From Dehalococcoidia bacterium (GTDB taxonomy: Bacteria > Chloroflexota > Dehalococcoidia > Dehalococcoidales > UBA1222): 5,148 bases of DNA. The DNA lies in NCBI GenBank assembly GCA_009784845.1, contig WQXK01000047.1, positions 1 to 5,148 on the forward strand, given 5' to 3'. Positions within the stretch are counted from its first letter, which is position 1, and each line of letters starts with the position of its first letter. The position numbers and the translations under genes were made by a program. The notes beneath the pieces are model-generated. The model had not been told where the DNA came from. It worked only from the letters and a program-made list of their open reading frames with translations, and searched no databases. Shown one piece after another: positions 1 through 4,652 of the stretch.

Positions 1-2
1 GC

Positions 3-158
3 GATACGCTTGTCGTGAACAGCATCAGGTATCGTGTTACTGTAGAAACCCTCACGCTATCATTTTATACACAAACGTCACTCGCCGAAGTTAACGTGTG
101 GTGGGCGGACTATTGCGAAAGCAGAATTGATCGTGGAGAAATGATAAAAGTAACCTAG
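3..158 (+). CDS. Possible 3' end of an upstream gene (51 codons, unknown product)
   Basis: A frame enters from the left edge and stays open for 51 codons to a TAG at 156-158. The predicted peptide has a tryptophan pair (VWWADYCES, about residues 32-40) and ends in EMIKVT. I recognise no family. Many codons begin with a purine and the amino-acid mix looks protein-like. However, 51 open codons are expected fairly often by chance in six frames, so the evidence is weak. If real, it is the C-terminal part of a gene that starts outside the window, ending 116 bp before the purC-like gene and on the same strand. A second + frame is open from base 2 to a TAA at 92-94 and looks no better. The minus strand shows no convincing gene leaving the window here. 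Confidence 0.25.
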   Translation, partial: DTLVVNSIRYRVTVETLTLSFYTQTSLAEVNVWWADYCESRIDRGEMIKVT

Positions 159-202
159 TAGATGAGAAACGAGCCGGTAGCCAAAATGCGTGACATAACA
201 AG

Positions 203-223
203 TGCGGCAGGTAATTTGCGGCA
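203..223. repeat. Two direct copies of TGCGGCA in the purC-like upstream region
   Basis: TGCGGCA occurs at 203-209 and again at 217-223, so the copies start 14 bp apart. The second copy overlaps the 8-bp palindrome CATGCATG (222-229). The pair sits just upstream of an AT-rich stretch that could hold a -10 element, where an operator might lie. The pattern does not match the purine operator of PurR from either the E. coli or the Bacillus type, as far as I can tell. It may be chance. Confidence 0.3.
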
Positions 224-246
224 TGCATGGCGATAATATAAAATAT
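212..246 (+). promoter_or_regulatory. Tentative promoter region of the purC-like gene
   Basis: The AT-rich run at 232-246 contains GATAAT (232-237) and TATAAA (237-242), each five of six matches to the sigma-70 -10 hexamer. No good -35 sits at the usual 16-18 bp; the nearest candidates around 212-220 are poor. GTGACA at 190-195 is a fair -35 but has only TAATTT (212-217) at the right spacing. The location before a gene with a strong ribosome site is the main support. Confidence 0.3.
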
Positions 247-263
247 CAAAAAATCAAAATGGT

Positions 264-269
264 GAGGAG
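264..269 (+). promoter_or_regulatory. Ribosome binding site of the purC-like gene
   Basis: GAGGAG lies five bases upstream of the ATG at 275. This is a strong Shine-Dalgarno match and fixes the start. It is one of the better sites in the window and contrasts with hisH, which has none. Confidence 0.85.
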
Positions 270-274
270 CAGCA

Positions 275-1003
275 ATGAAGACTATTTATAACGGCAAGAC
301 GAAAACGGTTTTATTGGATGAGTTAACGAATAACTGCTTTTTACTTTTCAAAGATGATGCCACCGGCGAGAATGGTGTGTTTGACCCTGGCTCCAACACA
401 GTGGGGGGCAGCGTTTCCGGCAAAGGAAAGATAGGGCTTACCATTTCAAAATACTTTTTTGAGCTTATGGCAGCAAACGGCATACCGACGCATTATCTGG
501 GCGCTGATATTGAGCAGAGTTTGATGCAGGTTCGTAACGTCGCAGTTCCCAAACTTGAGTTTGTGTTGCGTTATTTTACTGCCGGTAGTATGTGCCGCAG
601 GTTTTCTCTTGAAAAGGGTATCGTATTTGAGCCGCCTTACCTCGAGGTTACACTGAAAGATGACGAACAGGGAGATCCCCTTATCAGCGAGCGCTTATGC
701 ATCATGAAAGGTATGCTGAAAGAGGGTGAGTATCAAAAAGCACTGGATCTTTTAGTCAAGGTGGGTGGTGTGTTGCGCGCAGAACTAAAGACGTTGGGTC
801 TGACTCTGATTGATTTCAAGATGGAGTTTGGCTTCGATGAGCAGCGCAATATCTATATTGCGGATGAAATCACACCTGATATTTGGCGCGTGCAGGATGA
901 ATGCGGCAATATACCGAATCAAATTGACTGTGCCAAGCTGCTCCTTGACAGGATTAACGCAAAAGACGACTCATGTAACTGCGGCTGTAATTGCGCTAAG
1001 TAA
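275..1003 (+). CDS. purC: Divergent SAICAR synthetase-like protein (PurC family) with Cys-rich tail
   Basis: PurC joins CAIR and aspartate with ATP to make SAICAR in purine synthesis, in the cytosol. The 242-residue length fits short bacterial PurC. Family landmarks run in order: GKTK (7-10), FKDDATGENG (25-34), GKGKIG (49-54), LRYFTAGS (98-105, where typical enzymes have VRNxAAGS), LKDDEQGDP (127-135), DFKMEFG (180-186) and ADEITPD (196-202). It differs from classical PurC in three ways. There is an extra segment after GENG (VFDPGSNTVGG, 35-45). After the TPD motif it reads IWRVQD instead of the usual xxRLWD. The Asp-Lys-Asp-x-(Phe/Tyr)-Arg helix that normally follows is replaced by a short stretch ending in CNCGCNC (cysteines 234, 236, 238, 240). 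This resembles a PurC-like branch I recall from anaerobic Firmicutes, whose exact role I do not know. Membership of the PurC fold is secure; true SAICAR synthetase activity is an inference. No other purine gene is in view. Confidence 0.85.
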   Translation: MKTIYNGKTKTVLLDELTNNCFLLFKDDATGENGVFDPGSNTVGGSVSGKGKIGLTISKYFFELMAANGIPTHYLGADIEQSLMQVRNVAVPKLEFVLRYFTAGSMCRRFSLEKGIVFEPPYLEVTLKDDEQGDPLISERLCIMKGMLKEGEYQKALDLLVKVGGVLRAELKTLGLTLIDFKMEFGFDEQRNIYIADEITPDIWRVQDECGNIPNQIDCAKLLLDRINAKDDSCNCGCNCAK

Positions 1004-1016
1004 CCTTTGTGGTATG

Positions 1017-1038
1017 GTGGGTAAAGTCGCCTTTCCAC
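1017..1038. other. Weak hairpin between convergent genes
   Basis: GTGG (1017-1020) can pair with CCAC (1035-1038), and AAAG (1023-1026) with CTTT (1031-1034). This gives eight base pairs with a two-base bulge and a TCGC loop. It lies in the 67-bp gap between the ends of the purC-like gene and the small minus-strand ORF. No T-run follows on either strand, so it is not a convincing rho-independent terminator. A second short stem, GGCG/CGCC, is at 1053-1063. Confidence 0.25.
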
Positions 1039-1070
1039 GTAGCAACTATCTCGGCGTGACGCCTCCTGAA

Positions 1071-1214
1071 CTACTCGTCTGAGTTACTTGGCTTGCGTTT
1101 CTTGCGCACTACTTCCACTTCTTGTGTCGGCATTACGATTTCATTAACTGCCGGTCTTTTGGAATCCTTTTTGGGTTTTTTAGTTTCCTTACGATACATT
1201 TCACGATTGCTCAT
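1071..1214 (-). CDS. Small highly basic protein, 47 aa, unknown function
   Basis: A 47-codon frame reads leftward from ATG (1214-1212) to TAG (1073-1071). AGGAGG (1225-1220) sits five bases before the ATG, a near-perfect ribosome site and the best argument that the frame is real. The protein starts MSNREMYRKETKKPKKDSKR, has a neutral middle (VNEIVMPTQEVEVV, residues 23-36) and ends in a second basic patch, RKKRKP (37-42), followed by SNSDE. It has 13 Lys/Arg in the first 20 plus last 11 residues, no cysteine, no predicted membrane segment and no signal peptide. A disordered nucleic-acid- or ribosome-binding peptide is possible but is only inferred from charge. It starts 40 bp after rnc on the same strand and probably shares its transcript. 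I recognise no named family. Confidence 0.7.
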   Translation of the reverse strand: MSNREMYRKETKKPKKDSKRPAVNEIVMPTQEVEVVRKKRKPSNSDE

Positions 1215-1219
1215 AATAT

Positions 1220-1225
1220 CCTCCT
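1220..1225 (-). promoter_or_regulatory. Strong ribosome binding site of the small basic ORF
   Basis: On the minus strand this reads AGGAGG, five bases before the ATG at 1214. It supports translation of a frame too short to be called by length alone. Just upstream, CCTA (about 1235-1232) could pair with TAGG overlapping the site, but four pairs are too few to claim regulation. Confidence 0.75.
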
Positions 1226-1254
1226 AAAATCTAGGTTTTAAGCTTATCAAAGAT

Positions 1255-1950
1255 TTATTTGTTCTGTAAAGATGTTTGATATTTTTCCAGTGCCAGGCGT
1301 GCGGCATCCGCTTCGGCCAGTTTTTTGCTGCGTCCGAATCCCTGAGCCATCGCAGTTTCGGCAACCAGTACCTCGGCGGTGAACTGTCTGTCATAGTCTG
1401 AGCCCGCTGTGTTTATGATACGGTATGTTGGAGTGCTTTTATAAAACGACTGAGCAATTAGCTGTAACTGCGACTTGTAATCCGTGTCCATCTCGCGCTG
1501 CAGTCGCTCTATTTCCGGTCTAAATATGCGCAGAATAAAAGTGCGCGCCGCCTCCCAGCCCTGATCAAGCATAAGAGATGCCACCAAGGCTTCAAACGCT
1601 CCAGCCAAATTGGTGCCCTTGTCGCGTCCGCCGCTTTTTTCCTCACCTTTGCCAAGGAACAGCACCTCACCCAGCCCTATGGAACGGGCTATGTTGGCCA
1701 GTGTATTGCCGCGCACCAAAAGCGAGCGCCGATGTGTCAGTTCCCCCTCATCCATGTCTGGATAATCAAAGAAAAGCTGCTGTCCCAGCACTAGTCCCAG
1801 CAATGCATCCCCCAGAAATTCCAAGCGTTCGTTGGAGGTGGCATGCGGGTTCTCATTGACAAATGAACTATGCGTCAGCGCCTCTTCCAGCAAGGCTGGA
1901 TTATTCCAACGAATATCAAGACTGTATTGAAAATGTTCTAAATTCGGCAC
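1255..1950 (-). CDS. rnc: Ribonuclease III
   Basis: RNase III cuts double-stranded RNA, including rRNA precursors, as a Mg-dependent cytosolic homodimer. The 231-residue protein has the full two-domain layout. The nuclease domain (about 1-150) carries the signature NERLEFLGD (40-48) with acidic residues E41, E44 and D48, then DEGE (67-70) and FEALV (119-123). The double-stranded RNA-binding domain spans about 157-226 (YKSQLQLIAQ ... GFGRSKKLAEADAARLAL). E120 matches the essential E. coli E117. G117 stands where E. coli has the metal-site D114, an unusual change. The start is GTG at 1950, with AAGGGG (1962-1957) six bases upstream; the ATG at 1955 is out of frame. It begins 31 bp after rlmN ends and is followed by the small basic ORF, so cotranscription is likely. 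A candidate promoter of its own lies at the end of rlmN. Confidence 0.96.
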   Translation of the reverse strand: MPNLEHFQYSLDIRWNNPALLEEALTHSSFVNENPHATSNERLEFLGDALLGLVLGQQLFFDYPDMDEGELTHRRSLLVRGNTLANIARSIGLGEVLFLGKGEEKSGGRDKGTNLAGAFEALVASLMLDQGWEAARTFILRIFRPEIERLQREMDTDYKSQLQLIAQSFYKSTPTYRIINTAGSDYDRQFTAEVLVAETAMAQGFGRSKKLAEADAARLALEKYQTSLQNK

Positions 1951-1970
1951 GGCATACCCCTTGCTGAAAT

Positions 1971-1999
1971 AAAATAGAGCATTAGCTTACGCCTGTCAA
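1971..1999 (-). promoter_or_regulatory. Candidate sigma-70 promoter for rnc
   Basis: On the minus strand a consensus -35, TTGACA (1999-1994), is followed after exactly 17 bp by TATTTT (1976-1971), four of six matches to the -10. Transcription would start near 1964, about 13 bases before the GTG start and just ahead of its ribosome site. The -35 lies in the last codons of rlmN, where it codes Leu-Thr, so it may be accidental. If it works, rnc and the small ORF are expressed independently of cobJ and rlmN. Confidence 0.45.
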
Positions 2000-3054
2000 C
2001 GCATCAATTCCGTACTGCTGCCGGCTGCTTTTGAGTTGCCCGCAGGCTGCCTTTATATCGCGCCCGAGGCTTTTGCGCAGCGTGACAGTTATTCTCAGAC
2101 GTTTGAGCTCAGCCTCAAATGCGGCAGCCGTCTCAGGTGAGGATGCCGCCATGAGTCCTCTCCTGTGAAGTTGGCACCGATTAAATTCACGTTGCATTTA
2201 AGCCCTTTCAACAGAAGAGCCAGTTGTCTTGCCTGCTCCGGGCTGTCGTTTATGCCAGCGAAAAGGGCATACTCAAATGTAACGCGCCTGCTGCTGGCTT
2301 TTACATAGGCATCAGTTGTCGCAATTAGCTTATCCAGCGGATACTTGCGGTTAAGCGGTACCAACCTGTTGCGCAGTGTGTTATCGGCCGCATGCAGCGA
2401 TACTGCCAGCCCAAGCTGCAATTTCTCACGACCAAGTTTTTCGATGCCGGGTATATATCCGGCGGTGGAAATAGTGATATTGCGCGCACCAAGACCGAAT
2501 CCCCAAGGGGCATTCAAATGCCCTGCCGCCTGAATTATGTCCAAATAGTTCGTCAGTGGCTCACCCATGCCCATAAAAACAATGTTGCCGATGCTTTCAC
2601 CATGACACAGTTGTTTTGCGAAATACAGCACCTGATCGCAAATTTCAGCCACCCCTAGATTGCGCTCAAACCCGTTGCGCCCTGATGCGCAAAAAGGGCA
2701 ACCGACAGCACAACCCACCTGAGAGGAAACACAAACGGTGAATTGCCCCTTGCCTGCTGGCACGAGGACTGTCTCAATGGTGCAGCCGTCCCACAACTCC
2801 AGAAGCGCCTTGTGTGTACCGTCGCGTGACACCAAAAGCTCCAACTCTTTGACACTTGAAAAAGTAAGATTTTCCGGCAGCTTTTCACGCAAAGCCTTGG
2901 GCAGATCCGTCATGCACTCAAAAGAGTCGGCTTTCTTTTGGTAGGTCCAGGCGAGCAGCGGTTTGGCGCGCCAGCCCGGCTCACCAAGCGTTTGCAACAG
3001 TTGTTCAACCTGTTCCAATCTTAAATCCGTAAGAAAAGTGGGACGACCTGACAT
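1982..3054 (-). pseudogene. rlmN: 23S rRNA/tRNA adenine-C2 methyltransferase RlmN, frameshifted
   Basis: RlmN is a radical-SAM enzyme that methylates C2 of A2503 in 23S rRNA and A37 of some tRNAs. The 5' frame (3054-2095, 319 residues) has the N-terminal RNA-binding region, CVSSQVGC (108-115), the 4Fe-4S motif C115-x3-C119-x2-C122, MGMGEPL (161-167), TISTAGYIPGI (194-204) and LAVSLHA (216-222). Past residue about 303 it turns into HPHLRRL..., unlike any RlmN. The true C-terminus, ASSPETAAAFEAEL...AACGQL, continues one base back in another frame to a TAA at 1984-1982. Joining the frames near 2146 gives 357 residues, normal for the family. The resolving cysteine (C108, E. coli C118) is in the first frame; the methyl-carrying cysteine (E. 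coli C355) is in the second, at joined position about 338. As read, the product cannot be active. A sequencing or assembly error or a recent mutation is likelier than programmed shifting. The start is ATG with AAGGA six bases upstream. Confidence 0.9.
2143..2151 (-). other. Frameshift point in rlmN
   Basis: On the minus strand the sequence reads TGGCGGCAT. One extra G after CGG would give Trp-Arg-Ala-Ser-Ser-Pro-Glu and restore a family-like reading frame from the first to the second half. This is the most economical placement. The overlap of the two frames (2197-2095) would allow other sites a few codons away. There is no slippery heptamer of the X-XXY-YYZ type in the overlap and no long single-base run. 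Confidence 0.7.
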
Positions 3055-3072
3055 ATCAATTCCTTATCCGAA

Positions 3073-3078
3073 ATTATA
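3073..3078 (-). promoter_or_regulatory. Possible -10 element of rlmN
   Basis: On the minus strand this is a perfect TATAAT, 18 bases before the rlmN ATG, so a transcript would start about 12 bases upstream of the gene and keep the AAGGA ribosome site. The sequence 16-18 bp further upstream is GC-rich and shows no -35, nor is there an extended TG motif. It is a half-supported promoter in the 108-bp gap after cobJ. Confidence 0.4.
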
Positions 3079-3125
3079 TAAGTAACGTGCAATCTGGCGG
3101 CGCATCAAACCCCACATGACGTTGC

Positions 3126-3152
3126 GATGGCGAAAAACGGCGACGTGCCATC
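3126..3152. other. Inverted repeat between cobJ and rlmN
   Basis: GATGGC (3126-3131) and GCCATC (3147-3152) are complementary, with a 15-base loop. On the minus strand the loop contains GCCGTTTTTC. The T-run is inside the loop rather than after the stem, so this does not have the form of a terminator. It lies just after the cobJ stop. It may be an mRNA hairpin or chance. Confidence 0.25.
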
Positions 3153-3162
3153 CAAGGCGCTC

Positions 3163-3906
3163 CTAGTATCCAATGCCTTCTTGATAACACCTTGGCGTGA
3201 CCATAAAGCCTCCGTGGATATAGCTTTGTGAGTTGCCAATGATAATTAGTGTATCCGCAGACGGCAAAGTGTCCGGCAAGCTGCCAAGCGTGGCAAGGTG
3301 CAGCTTCTCGTCGGGTGAGTTTGCCTGGCTCAGCATACCAACCGGAGTGCTGTCATGTCGTGCCTGCCTTGCTAAGCCCAGCGCCTCCTGCCACCTTGAC
3401 GGACCAAGCTTACCCAAAGGGTTGTAGATAACCAATACAAAGTCGGTGCTGAGAGCCGCCGCTAAACGACGCTTGATGCTATCCCAAGGAGTGTTTTGGT
3501 CGCTTAAACTGATGCTGGCACTGTCGGCACCGAATGCCGCACCCAAACGCGCTGAGGCATATGATGCCAAACCTATTCCCGGCACAACCTCGACGTCTAT
3601 GTCCAGTTCCTGACGGCTGAGGTAGTCCAGAAATGTGGCGCCTATGGCATAAGTGCCCGGGTCGCCGCTGGATATGATAGCAACGTCGCGTCCGCCCTGA
3701 GCCCTCTCAATTGCCAGACGTGAGCGCTCCAAAGGGTTCTGAGATAGCGCCAAGACCTCTTTGCCGCACGTAAGATGCACAATTTGCGCCAGAGAATCAG
3801 GATGCCCGATGACCACAGAGGCGCGCTCTAAGACACTCTCCGCACGTGGCGTTAGGTGTTCTGCCTGACCCGGCCCAATACCTACCAAAAAGATTTTTGC
3901 GTTCAT
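3163..3906 (-). CDS. cobJ: Precorrin-3B C17-methyltransferase (CobJ/CbiH family)
   Basis: CobJ/CbiH transfers a methyl group from SAM to C17 of the tetrapyrrole and drives ring contraction in cobalamin synthesis, in the cytosol. The 247-residue protein is full length for the single-domain form. Visible motifs of the tetrapyrrole methylase fold are VGIGPG (8-13), LTPRA (18-22), SSGDPGTYA (79-87), VVPGI (107-111), SLSDQNTPW (133-141, characteristic of this methylase), IYNP (160-163), GNSQS (224-228) and MVTPRCY (235-241). Whether it acts in the aerobic (CobJ) or anaerobic (CbiH) route cannot be read from the protein; an anaerobe would use the latter. There is no fused CobI, CbiG or reductase domain. 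No other corrin gene is in the window, so it is either isolated or a remnant of a scattered pathway. The ATG has only a weak upstream GAAAG. It is the first gene of the minus-strand run, divergent from hisH. Confidence 0.93.
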   Translation of the reverse strand: MNAKIFLVGIGPGQAEHLTPRAESVLERASVVIGHPDSLAQIVHLTCGKEVLALSQNPLERSRLAIERAQGGRDVAIISSGDPGTYAIGATFLDYLSRQELDIDVEVVPGIGLASYASARLGAAFGADSASISLSDQNTPWDSIKRRLAAALSTDFVLVIYNPLGKLGPSRWQEALGLARQARHDSTPVGMLSQANSPDEKLHLATLGSLPDTLPSADTLIIIGNSQSYIHGGFMVTPRCYQEGIGY

Positions 3907-3920
3907 GCTTTCTAATGGAT

Positions 3921-3950
3921 AGCATAGAGCAGTAGTTGTGCCATAGTCAA
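3921..3950 (-). promoter_or_regulatory. Candidate cobJ promoter
   Basis: On the minus strand TTGACT (3950-3945, five of six matches to the -35) is followed after 18 bp by TATGCT (3926-3921, four of six matches to the -10). The -10 ends 14 bases before the cobJ ATG, so the transcript would have a leader of only about seven bases. It lies back to back with the hisH promoter, with 38 bp between the two -35 elements. No cobalamin riboswitch fits in this 119-bp gap. Confidence 0.5.
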
Positions 3951-3974
3951 GACGTCACACTGCCTCTGAAATGG

Positions 3975-3988
3975 CGCACTACGCACTA
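3975..3988. repeat. Tandem heptamer CGCACTA x2 next to the hisH -35
   Basis: CGCACTA is present twice in perfect tandem (3975-3981 and 3982-3988) and ends exactly where the TTGACA of the hisH promoter begins. The position suits an activator or repressor site, but a seven-base period is not a whole helical turn, so it may equally be chance. I know no regulator with this site. Confidence 0.4.
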
Positions 3989-4017
3989 TTGACATCAAAT
4001 TTGTTCTTACTTATTAT
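3989..4017 (+). promoter_or_regulatory. Strong sigma-70 promoter of hisH-hisF, apparently leaderless
   Basis: TTGACA (3989-3994) is a perfect -35. After the ideal 17-bp spacer comes TATTAT (4012-4017), five of six matches to the -10. Only eight bases (4018-4025) separate the -10 from the hisH ATG, so transcription should begin at or within about two bases of the start codon. No Shine-Dalgarno sequence precedes the ATG, which agrees with a leaderless mRNA. Confidence 0.75.
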
Positions 4018-4025
4018 TCTAAACT

Positions 4026-4652
4026 ATGGCTGAAATCGTTATTGCGGACTACGGCGCGGGCAACCTGCGCAGCGTTATAAACGCACTGCGTTTTTTGGGA
4101 CATGAGTCTGAGGTAAGCTGTGACCCGCAACGTGTAAAGGAGGCAGCGGTGGTGATTTTGCCTGGCGTGGGAGCAGCAAGCGCAGCCATGAGAGAGCTTC
4201 AAAGGCTTAATCTTGCCGACGCATTACGCTTCAGGGCACAACAGGGACTTCCACTAATCGGCGTATGCCTTGGCTTACAGCTGCTGATGAGCGCCACGGA
4301 AGAGGGCGGTATGACCCCATGTCTTGATATTGTGCCGGGTGTGGTGCGCAAACTGCCGTCAAGCGCTAAAATACCCCATATGGGCTGGAATCAGGTGCGC
4401 CAAATGCGCGAACATAAGGTTTTCCAAGGTATAACGGATGGGGCACATTGCTATTTTGTGCATAGCTTCTACGTTGTGCCGCAGGATGATTCAGTGGTCA
4501 TCGGGCGCACAGGGTACGGAGTTGATTTTTGCAGTATACTTGCCTGTGGCTCGGTCATTGCGGCGCAGTTTCATCCTGAAAAAAGCGCAGATGTTGGGCT
4601 GAGATTTTATGATAATTTAATTAAATTGGCTTTAGGAGGCTGTTTATGTTGA
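4026..4652 (+). CDS. hisH: Imidazole glycerol phosphate synthase, glutaminase subunit HisH
   Basis: HisH hydrolyses glutamine and passes ammonia to HisF, which closes the imidazole ring in histidine synthesis. The 208-residue protein is full length for a class I glutamine amidotransferase of this type. It shows [10 protein letters not shown] (8-17), the oxyanion strand LPGVGA (45-50), the nucleophile in GVCLGLQLL (79-87, C81), the HisH-typical IPHMGWN (116-122), CYFVHSFY (142-149) and QFHPEKS (181-187), with catalytic H183 and E185. The start at 4026 aligns with the family N-terminus and follows the promoter with no leader. The last residues (GGCLC) are coded by DNA that also contains the hisF ribosome site and start codon, so the C-terminus is shaped by the overlap. 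hisF follows with a 7-nt overlap, which points to coupled, equal production of the two subunits. Confidence 0.97.
   Translation: MAEIVIADYGAGNLRSVINALRFLGHESEVSCDPQRVKEAAVVILPGVGAASAAMRELQRLNLADALRFRAQQGLPLIGVCLGLQLLMSATEEGGMTPCLDIVPGVVRKLPSSAKIPHMGWNQVRQMREHKVFQGITDGAHCYFVHSFYVVPQDDSVVIGRTGYGVDFCSILACGSVIAAQFHPEKSADVGLRFYDNLIKLALGGCLC
4634..4639 (+). promoter_or_regulatory. Ribosome binding site of hisF inside hisH
   Basis: AGGAGG lies six bases before the hisF ATG at 4646 and within the last codons of hisH. With the 7-nt gene overlap it supports translational coupling. hisH itself lacks such a site, so hisF may be initiated much more conventionally than hisH. Confidence 0.85.

Noticed and set aside
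1..55. Leftward gene starting with GTG near 55 and leaving the window
   Set aside because: Only 18 codons are visible, there is no ribosome site, and a stop lies a few codons upstream in the same frame.
286..483. Minus-strand frame inside the purC-like gene
   Set aside because: It is antisense to a clear coding sequence, with no ribosome site and no family resemblance.
1004..1070. Bidirectional rho-independent terminator between the convergent genes
   Set aside because: The possible stems are short or bulged and no T-run follows on either strand.
810..1082. A 90-codon + frame overlapping the end of the purC-like gene
   Set aside because: Most of it lies inside the PurC-family frame, it has no ribosome site and its composition is that of an out-of-frame reading.
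1578..1859. A 93-codon + frame antisense to rnc
   Set aside because: It is a Pro/Cys/Arg/His-rich shadow of the RNase III gene; the real frame is fully supported by motifs on the other strand.
1953..1955. ATG just upstream as the start of rnc
   Set aside because: It is in a different frame from RNase III. The GTG at 1950 has the right frame and a ribosome site six bases upstream.
2095..2197. Programmed -1 frameshifting as the way rlmN is expressed
   Set aside because: The overlap has no X-XXY-YYZ slippery heptamer, no long single-base run and no clear downstream structure. A missing base explains it more simply, and RlmN is not known to me to use recoding.
3055..3162. Terminator after cobJ
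   Set aside because: The GATGGC/GCCATC stem has its T-run in the loop rather than after the stem, so it does not have terminator form.
3907..4025. Cobalamin riboswitch upstream of cobJ
   Set aside because: The gap is only 119 bp, the inferred leader is about seven bases, and no B12-box-like conserved segment is visible.
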